A program made the position numbers and the translations under genes. Below are positions 23,049-30,556 of a stretch of DNA of 50,343 nt, piece after piece. The notes below the pieces were generated by a model. It did not search any database and was not told where the DNA came from. It was given only the letters and a program-made list of their open reading frames with translations. Location of the stretch: the NCBI GenBank assembly GCA_014802015.1, contig JAAVDB010000044.1, positions 1 through 50,343 of the forward strand, in the 5' to 3' direction. This DNA comes from Bacteroides sp. Lineage in GTDB: Bacteria > Bacteroidota > Bacteroidia > Bacteroidales > Muribaculaceae. Position 1 is the stretch's first letter. The number at the start of each line of letters is the position of its first letter.

Positions 23049-25886
23049 TTAACGCTTGATGAGACGGGCGATGTTGTTCTTGCCGTCAGCTACGACGCGG
23101 AGCACGTAGTTGCCTGCGGGGAGTGCGGTAACGTCAAGCTGCTCGGCTGTGTTGCTGCTGTCATAACGACGGTCGAGTACAAGGGCACCGTTCATCGAGT
23201 AAACGGCGATCTCGCTGATGGCACCGTTGGCGGTGACTGTGGCTACAGACTCGGCGGGGTTGGGGGTTACAGAGCATACGGTGTTATCCTCAACGATGGT
23301 CTCGATGCCTGATGCCTGATCGGTAACATAGATCCATACGAAGTCATCGCCGTTCTCAAACTTCAGCTTGGTACCACCTGCGGGCGCAAAGCTCAGCTGA
23401 TAGAGGCTATTGTAGGGGAGCTTTTTATTATCAAGTCCCATCGCGGTCTTGTTAGTAAGAGCTTCGTAAGTGAATGTCTGGCCTTTGGTCAGATCAAGAG
23501 TGATGGCTGAATAGTTGTCATATCCGATAAGCTTGCCGCTTGCGTCATAGAAGTAAGGATATACGGTCTTGCTATAGGAGTCTGAGATACCCTCAAATTC
23601 AACAGAAGCCTTGAATGTGTATCCTACGCGGGGTGCGACTAATTTGCCGTCCTCATAATAGTTGCCAAGATCAGTTACGAAATTAACTTTCTTAACGACG
23701 GCAAGATCGGTGAGTGACTTACCGTTGGTGACATTAACCTTCATGCCGTCACCGATCTGAGTGCCGTACTTGTCACAGAGAGTGAGGGTATATTCGGTCT
23801 CGTAGAGCTGGTCGGCGAGCGACTGATTGATCCAGCGTACCTGTCCGCTTTCGCCGGCGGGGATGTCTACAGTCACAGCCTGAAGCTTGACCTCATGGCC
23901 CCAATTGTCATAGAGGTAGGGATAAACAGTGCCGAGATACTCTGCACCGGTATTGTTCAGGACGGCGCCGATGGTGTAAGAGGCGGTGGCGTCAATCTCG
24001 GTGAGAGGTGTCGCCAGATTTGCATCGTTGGTGGCAAAGAAGCCTACCTTGTCGATAGCGAGGTCTGACAACTGTCCATCGGGAGCGGTTACATACATAT
24101 AGGTGTCGTCGTATGAGATCTTGAGCTCGCTGACATCACCCAGAGATGTGAGAACATACTCGTAGGGGAGGCCTGCCTTGAACAGGTTGTAGCTTGAACC
24201 GCCGGTGCCAGTACCAGTGCCGGTACCAGTGCCGGTGCCTGTACCTGTGCCTGTACCTGTACCTGTGCCGCCTGAAGCTGCTTTCTGCATTACGAGGCGA
24301 ACGGTGTAGTTGACGTTCTTCTTAAGATTGGATGTAAGATAGATGGTTCCTACTGATGCACCGATCGCAGTTGTAACATCGGGCTTGAGAGTCATGTTGG
24401 TGAGACCGATGTAGACATTGTCGCTGCCGTCTTCAGGCTCACATTCAAAGCCCATTACATACTTGATGCCTTTGCTCTTGATCTCTTCAGTAGGCACGCA
24501 TGCCATTTTGATACCTTTTCCGTTGAAGTAATTGAACTTACATAGTCCCGACGGTCTATTGGAGGGATCGGCTAATTCAAATTGGTTGGTGTAAACACCG
24601 GCGGGTGTACCTACTCTGTAGATGTTGAGTGTACCGTCAGCATACAATACTGTGCTGGGTTCACTGCCTTCAACAGGCTTCTTGAGACCGAAGATAGCAC
24701 CCTGTGATGCGGTGTAACGGCTTGCATCGGCATAAGAACCATAGGGCATATTACCACCGATGATGTTGAGGCGGAAGTTGCCGTCCGCAGGCTGTACACC
24801 ACCGGGGTTGCTGAACAGGATGTGGAATCCTTGAGCGTTATATCCATCGATAACAAATGAATAAGTGGTGCCGTCGGCGTTCTTGCCGTCATAGTATACG
24901 GGGCCGTTGTTGTTGAGCTCGTCATAGATCATCTGGTTCCACTCCTGGAGAGAGTAGAAGTTGCGAAGCACGTAGTTGAGGCCCTGGTCATAACCGAAAT
25001 AGTTGACGAGTGCGTATGCCACGTCATTGCCGATGGCTGTGCTGTTGTCTACGCCATAGTATGTCTCGATACCGTAGCCGATAGCCTGAATGAGTGATTG
25101 CAGAAGTTTGGGATCGGTAGAAGAACCGGTTCCTGTACCGGTTCCTGTACCTGTACCGGTACCTGTGCCGGTACCAGTTCCGGCGCTTATGCGGGTCGGC
25201 ATCTTTGCCCAGTCGAATGACACTGTGGTAAAGTCACATTTCAGTTCACCGACTTCATTGTTGTATTGGTAGCTGACAGAGCCGTTACCCTCTTGAGGCC
25301 ATTCGTGGTATCTCATGATCTTGGCAAGAGAGAGGGCGCCGGTACCGGCATTTGCATGGATGTCTTTGTCATCATCATCCTTTCCCAGTACGGGGCAGTC
25401 AGCATTGTACGGAGCACCGGTATTCCAAGACGAGCCTTTAGTTGAAGTGATCTTGTTGGTGATGTTTTGAAGAGCAACAGCATCGGCGGTAGGTGCGATG
25501 ATGCCTGCCGAGGTTGCTGCGACAATCTCCTCAGAGTAGTGCTGAAGCCAAGCCTTGAGGTCGGCGGGGATGTTTTCGGGATCAAATGTGCCGTTTTCAG
25601 AATATCCTACTACGGGTACGGCTACGTCATCGGCCGAGAGGACAACGTATCCGCCATCTTCGTTGTTGAGGACGTAAAGGGTAGAGAGTGATGAACTCTT
25701 TTCGGTGTGAACCAGTTTGAGCTCGCCGCCTGAGCGTGATCCGCGCAGGGGGGCTACTTTAGATGTCAGTCTTGCTGATGCAAGAGCCTCGTCGACACTG
25801 AGCTGACGGGCTGATGCCTGCTGCGATACGCCCATAGTAAGGGCACCGGCAAGCATGCCGAGTGACAGTTGGTAGAATTTTGCCAT
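23049..25886 (-). CDS. secreted C10 (SpeB-like) peptidase homologue, probably inactive, T9SS cargo
   Basis: A 945-residue protein with a signal peptide (1-26, ending QQASA). Residues 28-130 are a SpeB-type prodomain (LYVLNNEDGGYVVLSADD), and 150-400 a C10 peptidase domain recognised by SWNTGAPYNADCP and KIMRYHEWP. The catalytic residues are missing: the expected Cys aligns with Thr182 (AGTGALSLAKIMRYH), and the expected His of GHAFVIDGY aligns with Tyr342 (TYSFVIDGY). Two Gly-Thr tracts interrupt it, at about 236-254 inside the peptidase fold and at about 540-562 between domains. Several beta-sandwich modules follow, and the last 80 residues (VTPNPAESVATV to RLIKR) are a type A type IX secretion sorting domain. 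Family members degrade host proteins. This one more likely binds something, or acts as an adhesin or decoy (inference). Confidence 0.85.
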   Translation of the reverse strand: MAKFYQLSLGMLAGALTMGVSQQASARQLSVDEALASARLTSKVAPLRGSRSGGELKLVHTEKSSSLSTLYVLNNEDGGYVVLSADDVAVPVVGYSENGTFDPENIPADLKAWLQHYSEEIVAATSAGIIAPTADAVALQNITNKITSTKGSSWNTGAPYNADCPVLGKDDDDKDIHANAGTGALSLAKIMRYHEWPQEGNGSVSYQYNNEVGELKCDFTTVSFDWAKMPTRISAGTGTGTGTGTGTGTGTGTGSSTDPKLLQSLIQAIGYGIETYYGVDNSTAIGNDVAYALVNYFGYDQGLNYVLRNFYSLQEWNQMIYDELNNNGPVYYDGKNADGTTYSFVIDGYNAQGFHILFSNPGGVQPADGNFRLNIIGGNMPYGSYADASRYTASQGAIFGLKKPVEGSEPSTVLYADGTLNIYRVGTPAGVYTNQFELADPSNRPSGLCKFNYFNGKGIKMACVPTEEIKSKGIKYVMGFECEPEDGSDNVYIGLTNMTLKPDVTTAIGASVGTIYLTSNLKKNVNYTVRLVMQKAASGGTGTGTGTGTGTGTGTGTGTGTGGSSYNLFKAGLPYEYVLTSLGDVSELKISYDDTYMYVTAPDGQLSDLAIDKVGFFATNDANLATPLTEIDATASYTIGAVLNNTGAEYLGTVYPYLYDNWGHEVKLQAVTVDIPAGESGQVRWINQSLADQLYETEYTLTLCDKYGTQIGDGMKVNVTNGKSLTDLAVVKKVNFVTDLGNYYEDGKLVAPRVGYTFKASVEFEGISDSYSKTVYPYFYDASGKLIGYDNYSAITLDLTKGQTFTYEALTNKTAMGLDNKKLPYNSLYQLSFAPAGGTKLKFENGDDFVWIYVTDQASGIETIVEDNTVCSVTPNPAESVATVTANGAISEIAVYSMNGALVLDRRYDSSNTAEQLDVTALPAGNYVLRVVADGKNNIARLIKR
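24201..24272. repeat. hexamer tandem repeat encoding (Thr-Gly)11
   Basis: About eleven degenerate 6 bp units of the form GGTACC/GGTACA/GGCACC, read on the minus strand as alternating Thr and Gly codons. The unit is two codons, so gain or loss of copies keeps the frame. Synonymous variation between units suggests it is not freshly expanded. Confidence 0.9.
25123..25187. repeat. hexamer tandem repeat encoding (Thr-Gly)9
   Basis: A second tract of the same type, about nine units, in the same gene, placed in a loop of the C10 peptidase domain. It uses more GGAACC units than the other tract. Confidence 0.9.
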
Positions 25887-25931
25887 GTGTTAGTATTGAG
25901 AATTAATTAGTATTTCATAATATTTAGTTCG

Positions 25932-25962
25932 CAAATATAATAAAATGATAAGAACAGAGCAA
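25932..25962 (-). promoter_or_regulatory. promoter of the C10 homologue gene
   Basis: On the minus strand: TTG (25962-25960), 20 bp, TATATTTG (25939-25932). Predicted leader of about 40 nt. The -33 element lies in the stem of the preceding terminator. Confidence 0.75.
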
Positions 25963-25991
25963 TTTTCTTGTAAGAAAAAAGGCTCTGTTCT
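25951..25991 (-). terminator. terminator after the SPOR lipoprotein gene
   Basis: AGAACAGAGC (25951-25960) pairs with GCTCTGTTCT (25981-25990), with a further TTTTCTT/AAGAAAA inner stem. On the minus strand it is followed by TATCATTTTATTAT. Confidence 0.7.
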
Positions 25992-26065
25992 CAAATATTA
26001 TCTAATTTTTAGAAAAATCTTCCAAAATGTCAGCGAGACCGCTGTCTCTATCTTAACATGTCAAC

Positions 26066-26587
26066 CTATCTGAAATTGGCAGGGGTGAGGATGAACGGCA
26101 GGGGAGACTTGAGTACGATCGAACGGTCGGAGGTGACTTTGCGCCACCCGGCGAGAGCCTCTTCGGGGGTCGGCACCGAGGAGGTGATGACGTAGTAAAG
26201 CGGTTCGCGAGTGTGTACGATCATAGCGCTGTCATATCCGCTGTCGATAAGTCGCTGCCGCATCTGACGTGCGTTGAACACCTGTTTGAACTGACCCACG
26301 ACGATGTTGTAACGCCTGATGTTGTCGCGTGACGAGCCTCCGCCGTCGGTGTAACCGATGTATTCACGACGCACCGGCAACGAGTCGCCTCCGACTACGA
26401 GCCATGAGGTGACGGCACTGTTGCGTATGCGTCCGTAGATGGTCGAGTCAAGCCCGGTGGACTCGCGGCGCTGTTCAGCCGCAGCCTCGTAGGCCTTGCG
26501 GTAATTCTCCTCGGTGGTCTTGCATGAGACGGCGCACATTACGGTGAATGCGGCTGCTAAAAGGATATGAAGTCGGTAGATTTTCAC
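26066..26587 (-). CDS. SPOR-domain lipoprotein
   Basis: A 173-residue lipoprotein. I chose the GTG at 26587, 8 bp after the ilvA stop, because it opens directly into a lipoprotein signal (KIYRLHILLAAAFTVMCAVS, then the lipidated Cys22). The longer frame adds 35 residues that overlap ilvA and look random. A charged segment (ENYRKAYEAAAEQRRES) follows the Cys. The C-terminal 75 residues (YNIVVGQFKQVFNARQMRQR, SGYDSAMIVH, YYVITSS) form a SPOR fold, which binds peptidoglycan lacking side peptides at division sites. It is probably cotranscribed with ilvA without functional relation. Confidence 0.8.
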   Translation of the reverse strand: MKIYRLHILLAAAFTVMCAVSCKTTEENYRKAYEAAAEQRRESTGLDSTIYGRIRNSAVTSWLVVGGDSLPVRREYIGYTDGGGSSRDNIRRYNIVVGQFKQVFNARQMRQRLIDSGYDSAMIVHTREPLYYVITSSVPTPEEALAGWRKVTSDRSIVLKSPLPFILTPANFR

Positions 26588-26595
26588 TGTATGTA

Positions 26596-27801
26596 TCAGT
26601 TTACTAAATGATGTCCGGCATCGGTGAGGGCCTTGCGCAGCCGGGCTATATGTTCGCTGTTGCGAGTCTCGGCCTCGATGCGCAGAATGCATCCGTTGAT
26701 AGAGGTGGCGTCCGAGTTGCGCTCGTGTATCACCGAGATGATGTTGGCGCCGTTATCGCCGAGTATGCTGCATATACCTGACAGCTGTCCGGGCTTGTCG
26801 CCGACATCGAGTTTGAAGGTGTGGTTGCGTCCGCTCTTGACGAGTCCGCGTGTGATGACACGGTTGAGACTGGTCACGTCGATATTGCCACCAGAGACTA
26901 CGCAGACGGTCTTTTTGCCCTTGATGGGTACTTTGTCAAACATAGCTGCGGCTACGGATACGGCTCCGGCACCTTCGGCTACGAGTTTCTGCTGCTCGAT
27001 GAGTGCGAGGATTGCTGCCGCGATCTCGTCCTCGCTCACGGTGACGATCTCGTCGACGTATTTCATGCAGAAGTCAAACGTATTCTCGCCCGGCTCCTTG
27101 ACGGCGATGCCGTCGGCTATGGTGGCGACTGAACTGAGGTGCTCGCGCTTGCCTTCACGCAGCGATCTGTACATGGATGGAGCACCTTCGGCCTGCACGC
27201 CGTAGACCTTGACGTCAGGTTTGAGCTGTTTGAGCGTGAAGGCGATGCCGGCTATGAGTCCGCCTCCGCCCACGGGGACGATCACGGCCTCGACATCGGG
27301 CATCTCTTCAAGGATTTCAAGGGCTATGGTGCCCTGTCCGGCTATCACTTTGGGGTCGTCGAACGGGTGGATGAATGTGTATCCGTGCTCCTTCTGCAGC
27401 TCGACTGCTTTCTGATAGGCATCGTCATAGACTCCGGGCACGAGGCACACTTCGGCACCGAGGCGTTTGGTGGCTTCGATCTTCGAGAGCGGAGCACCGG
27501 CGGGGAGGCAGATGAGTGACTTGATGCCGTTGTGGGTGGCGGCGAGCGCTACGCCCTGGGCATGGTTGCCGGCCGAGCAGGCTATTACACCCCTGGACCG
27601 CTCTTCGGGGGTGAGTTGCGAGATTTTATAGTAAGCTCCACGGAGCTTGAAGGCGCCGGTGTGTTGCAGATTCTCGGGCTTGAGGTAGACGTGTGACTCG
27701 GGGTTGAGACGTGTCTCGCCGATGAGGCGGGGATGACGCGCTACGTCGCGCAGCACCCGGGCGGCGCGGTAGACTTCGGATAGTTCAAGCTTTTCTGACA
27801 T
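26596..27801 (-). CDS. ilvA: threonine dehydratase with ACT domain
   Basis: A PLP enzyme deaminating threonine to 2-oxobutanoate, for isoleucine synthesis or threonine breakdown. It has 401 residues from the ATG at 27801. The 58 extra codons upstream overlap a terminator and are not protein-like. The PLP lysine is Lys52 in TGAFKLRGA, the phosphate loop is SAGNHAQG (77-84), and the glycine-rich VPVGGGGLIAGIA lies near 175. The C-terminal 80 residues form one ACT-like domain (FKLDVGDKPGQLSGICSILG). A single short domain is typical of the Bacteroidetes and catabolic-type enzyme, so strong isoleucine inhibition is not assured. A TATTTTTG box lies 26 bp upstream with a poorly spaced -33. Confidence 0.94.
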   Translation of the reverse strand: MSEKLELSEVYRAARVLRDVARHPRLIGETRLNPESHVYLKPENLQHTGAFKLRGAYYKISQLTPEERSRGVIACSAGNHAQGVALAATHNGIKSLICLPAGAPLSKIEATKRLGAEVCLVPGVYDDAYQKAVELQKEHGYTFIHPFDDPKVIAGQGTIALEILEEMPDVEAVIVPVGGGGLIAGIAFTLKQLKPDVKVYGVQAEGAPSMYRSLREGKREHLSSVATIADGIAVKEPGENTFDFCMKYVDEIVTVSEDEIAAAILALIEQQKLVAEGAGAVSVAAAMFDKVPIKGKKTVCVVSGGNIDVTSLNRVITRGLVKSGRNHTFKLDVGDKPGQLSGICSILGDNGANIISVIHERNSDATSINGCILRIEAETRNSEHIARLRKALTDAGHHLVN

Positions 27802-27870
27802 GATGATGTAGGATAAGACGGCGCAAAAATAAGAAAAATTAAGATGATAACGTCCAAAAAAATGTATAAA

Positions 27871-27910
27871 ATATATGGTCCCGAAAAAATCATTTTCCGA
27901 GACCATATAT
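27871..27910 (-). terminator. terminator after trxA
   Basis: ATATATGGTC (27871-27880) pairs with GACCATATAT (27901-27910), with an inner CGGAAAA/TTTTTCG extension. A T-rich tail follows on the minus strand (TTTATACATTTTTTT). Confidence 0.8.
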
Positions 27911-27934
27911 TGTGCTGTTTTGTCGTGTCGGGTC

Positions 27935-28243
27935 TTATTTGCCCGGTTGCTCCTGAATGCGGATCTTGTCCTCAAGCACTTCGAGCTGCTGGAGTCCCGA
28001 CGCGCGCCACTGGGGCATACCGTTCTTGAAGATTATGATGGTCGGCACGCTGCGTATCTGATATTCGGCCGACAGTTCGGGATTGCGGTCGACATCGATC
28101 TTGATGATATTGGCGTCATCGCCTACTTTCTTTTTCAGTTCTTCGAGTATCGGGGCCTGCATCTTGCACGGGCCGCACCAAGTGGCGAAGAAGTCGACAA
28201 GCGTGGGCTTGTCGCTGTTGATCATATCCTTAAATTCGCTCAT
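27935..28243 (-). CDS. trxA: thioredoxin
   Basis: A classical cytosolic thioredoxin of 102 residues, with the redox pair Cys23 and Cys26 in TWCGPCK, the buried Asp of VDFFA and the cis-proline of RSVPTII. It reduces protein disulfides. A GGTGTTAT/ATAACACC inverted repeat (28237-28285 region) lies upstream between it and the DJ-1 gene and may end that transcript. The terminator at 27871 closes the unit. Confidence 0.96.
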   Translation of the reverse strand: MSEFKDMINSDKPTLVDFFATWCGPCKMQAPILEELKKKVGDDANIIKIDVDRNPELSAEYQIRSVPTIIIFKNGMPQWRASGLQQLEVLEDKIRIQEQPGK

Positions 28244-28294
28244 AATAAGATAGGTGTTATAGATTCTTTTTTATGCCTATATAACACCTGTCCG

Positions 28295-28324
28295 CCACGA
28301 AAGGTTTAGCCACGAAAGGTTTAT
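28295..28324. repeat. 15 bp tandem duplication at the end of the DJ-1 family gene
   Basis: GCCACGAAAGGTTTA occurs twice without a gap (28295-28309 and 28310-28324). The second copy contains the stop codon of the minus-strand gene, so the first is a duplicated 3' end now in the spacer. Confidence 0.85.
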
Positions 28325-28875
28325 AGCAGTATTCCGGATGCCACCTGCTGTGCGGCTTCGGGGCTGCGTAGGGCGGTGATGAGTGCGAGGGCGAACGGGA
28401 TGGCTGACGACGGGCCGTTTGAGGTGATGACGTTGCCGTCGACCGCTACACGTACGTCACAATGAGTGGCGCCCCCGTCGCGCAACTGCTGCTCGAATCC
28501 GGGATAGCATGTGGCCTGATGTCCGTCAAGGATGCCGAGCGGGGCGAGTGTCACGGCAGGTGCGGCACAGATGGCTGCGACGTATCGGCCGTCACGATAT
28601 TGGGCCACCAGGGTGTCGGTAAGTGTCGGGCATACGGCGAGATTGCTCGCCCCGGGCATTCCGCCGGGACATACCAGCATAGCAGCTCCGCCGAGATCGG
28701 TGTCGGCGATGAGTGCATCGGCCTGTACGCAGATGCCGTGTGCGCCGGTCACGCTGTGCGACTCATTGACGGATACGGTGGTTACCTTAATGGCTGCACG
28801 ACGCATGAGGTCGACCGGTGCGAGCGCTTCGATCTCTTCAAAGCCATCGGCGAGAAATACATATACTTCTGACAT
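28321..28875 (-). CDS. DJ-1/PfpI family protein
   Basis: A 184-residue cytosolic protein of the DJ-1/YajL type. The family's nucleophile elbow is seen as the Cys in VAAICAAPAVTLA, and the acidic partner as the Glu in DGFEEIEALAPVD. The ending TSNGPSSAIPFALALI is also typical. Members act as glyoxalases, chaperones or cysteine-oxidation sensors, and which of these applies is not visible. It is divergent from apbE, with a TAAATTTG box on the minus strand in the 90 bp between them. Confidence 0.9.
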   Translation of the reverse strand: MSEVYVFLADGFEEIEALAPVDLMRRAAIKVTTVSVNESHSVTGAHGICVQADALIADTDLGGAAMLVCPGGMPGASNLAVCPTLTDTLVAQYRDGRYVAAICAAPAVTLAPLGILDGHQATCYPGFEQQLRDGGATHCDVRVAVDGNVITSNGPSSAIPFALALITALRSPEAAQQVASGILL

Positions 28876-28965
28876 ATCAGTGATGGTTTTTTGTGTGATT
28901 ATCTATATCCGCAAATTTACACTTCTTTCGGGATAATTCACTAATTTTGTCGAAAAATTATCGTT

Positions 28966-29958
28966 ATGTCACATCTGAAAAATGTCTGTATATATATAAT
29001 AGTATCCGTCACACTTCTCGTCGCGTGCACGCCTCCGGCCCGTTATCGCTCGGCCGAGGGGGTGATGTGGAACACCACCTATCACATAACCTATCGCTCG
29101 GACCGTGACCTGCACGATTCGATCATTGCGGTAATGAAACGGGTGGAGCAGTCGCTGAGTCCGTTTGCCGATTCGTCGCTGATCTCGGCGGTAAATCGTG
29201 GTGAAGCAGTGAAGGCCGACTCGCTGCTGATGCGTATCTTCAATGCTTCGGTCGAGGTAAACCGTATGAGTCACGGAGCGTTTGACCCGACAGTGGCCCC
29301 GTTGGTCAATCTGTGGGGCTACGGTTACCGTACGACTGGTGTAGAGCCTACAGCCGAAGCTATCGATTCGCTGCTTGGCTCGGTGGGTATTGGGGAGTGC
29401 TCCATCACAACGGATGGATTTATAAGGAAAAAATCGCCCGCGACTGAATTTAACTTCTCGGCCATCACGAAGGGTTACGGTTGTGATCTGGTAGGCGAGA
29501 TGCTTGCCCGTAACGGGTGTGAGGATTATATGGTGGAGATCGGAGGCGAGATAGTTTTGGCCGGATGTTCGCCCCGTGGCCGTCAGTGGCGCATCATGGT
29601 CGACGCGCCGATCGACTGTGATACTGCCATCGTGCACGAACGTATGGCTGTGGTTGAACTGACCGGGAGGGGGGTGGCCACTTCGGGCAATTACCGCAAT
29701 TATCGCGAGACTCCCGAGGGACGCACGTGGCACACCATAAGTCCGCGTGACGGTCGTCCGGCCATGACCGACCTGCTGTCGGCTACGGTGGTAGCTCCTG
29801 ACTGTATGCTGGCTGATGCGTATGCCACAGCCTGCATGGCGCAAAGTGCCGACTCGGCAATGGCCATGATTGAGTCGTTGCACGGGGTCGAGGCTCTGCT
29901 CGTGACCCGTGACACAGTGATGACGAGCAGTAATTTCCCGCCATTATCAGCTAATTAA
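28966..29958 (+). CDS. apbE: FAD:protein FMN transferase (ApbE), lipoprotein
   Basis: It attaches FMN covalently to threonines of extracytoplasmic flavoproteins such as RnfG and RnfD. It has 330 residues. The lipoprotein signal ends at LLVAC (Cys21), which places it in the periplasm, anchored to the membrane. Family motifs in order: GAFDPTVAPLVNLWG (about 105), NFSAITKGYGCD (about 163), MVEIGGEIVLAG (about 186), ATSGNYRNY (about 243) and HTISPRDGRP (about 257). DAYATACM near the C-terminus supplies the Mg-binding Asp. Its Rnf substrates D and G are not encoded nearby, although rnfB and rnfC are 6 kb away. Confidence 0.94.
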   Translation: MSHLKNVCIYIIVSVTLLVACTPPARYRSAEGVMWNTTYHITYRSDRDLHDSIIAVMKRVEQSLSPFADSSLISAVNRGEAVKADSLLMRIFNASVEVNRMSHGAFDPTVAPLVNLWGYGYRTTGVEPTAEAIDSLLGSVGIGECSITTDGFIRKKSPATEFNFSAITKGYGCDLVGEMLARNGCEDYMVEIGGEIVLAGCSPRGRQWRIMVDAPIDCDTAIVHERMAVVELTGRGVATSGNYRNYRETPEGRTWHTISPRDGRPAMTDLLSATVVAPDCMLADAYATACMAQSADSAMAMIESLHGVEALLVTRDTVMTSSNFPPLSAN

Positions 29959-30096
29959 ATTTGCGTGGTCTGCGCATATTCGGTTCAGAAAGTATGTTGT
30001 AAAACATATTTTTTGAACCTTTTTCTTTGTGGCAGTGTTATAATATCGAATCACGAATTAATCAACTATTAAAAACTATTAAAAACTATTACTATT

Positions 30097-30222
30097 ATGA
30101 CACTTACATTTAAAACATTACGCGCAGACATGAAACATATTATGCATCACCTCGCAGATGCCGAGAGTTTCCGCACCACAGGTGATTGCAGCGTTCATAC
30201 CCACCACAGAAGCCATCGCTAA
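30097..30222 (+). CDS. possible 41-residue small protein
   Basis: An ATG-started frame of 41 codons, MTLTFKTLRADMKHIMHHLA at the start and a His/Arg-rich end (SVHTHHRSHR). It is preceded by three CTATTAAAAA-type repeats (30066-30090) and sits in a 470 bp apbE-to-terminator stretch. It resembles no family I know. Support comes from the shared leader motif with the next small frame and from the common terminator at 30431. Confidence 0.4.
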   Translation: MTLTFKTLRADMKHIMHHLADAESFRTTGDCSVHTHHRSHR

Positions 30223-30264
30223 TATATCGACATTAAATAATCAACCTTTAAAAGACAGATTATT

Positions 30265-30351
30265 ATGAAACTATCAAACATATATCGTCGCGTCCGTGAC
30301 GCGTATCGTGAATCAGCAGCACTCATCTATCGTTATAATACCCGTATGTAA
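30265..30351 (+). CDS. possible 28-residue basic small protein
   Basis: An ATG-started frame, MKLSNIYRRVRDAYRESAAL then IYRYNTRM, an amphipathic basic helix. Its upstream sequence (AATCAACCTTTAAAA, then ATTATTATGA) repeats the pattern before the 41-codon frame (AATCAACTATTAAAA, then CTATTATGA). A third frame of 22 codons (30362-30430, MKHIDKTDQRYCNRRTCPP) ends directly at the terminator. Translation is unproven. Confidence 0.4.
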   Translation: MKLSNIYRRVRDAYRESAALIYRYNTRM

Positions 30352-30430
30352 CATGTGAGATATGAAACACATCGATAAAACAGATCAAAGATATTGCAAC
30401 CGGCGCACATGCCCGCCTGCAAAAATGTAA

Positions 30431-30470
30431 AGACTCGACCAGTGAAACATCTGTAGTCGAGTCTTTTTTT
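30431..30470 (+). terminator. rho-independent terminator of the small-ORF transcript
   Basis: AGACTCGAC (30431-30439) pairs with GTCGAGTCT (30456-30464), followed by seven T. It shows that the small-ORF region is transcribed as its own unit, separate from the regulator gene downstream. Confidence 0.85.
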
Positions 30471-30510
30471 GATATTTCAGACAATATACTTTGTTGACTT
30501 GATTATTTTT

Positions 30511-30541
30511 TTGCATATCACGGGGAATTTGAGTTACTTTG
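30511..30541 (+). promoter_or_regulatory. promoter of the PUL regulator gene
   Basis: TTG in a T run (30511-30513), 20 bp, TTACTTTG (30534-30541), one mismatch to TAnnTTTG. Predicted start near 30548, so the leader before the ATG at 30557 is about 9 nt. Confidence 0.65.
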
Positions 30542-30556
30542 TATATAAAACCGTTC

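Noticed and set aside
24201-25187. Gly-Thr tracts as a phase-variable frameshift switch
   Set aside because: The unit is 6 bp, so slippage changes length but never the frame.
26588-26692. 35-codon upstream extension of the SPOR lipoprotein
   Set aside because: It overlaps ilvA and would bury the lipoprotein signal. The GTG at 26587 fits.
27802-27975. 58-codon upstream extension of ilvA
   Set aside because: It runs through the trxA terminator into the trxA coding region, while the ATG at 27801 gives the family's normal N-terminus.
28969-29883. Long minus-strand frame opposite apbE
   Set aside because: A shadow of a well-supported coding gene, His/Arg-rich and without motifs. The same holds for 32335-33249 and 34226-34993 opposite GH31 and GH3.
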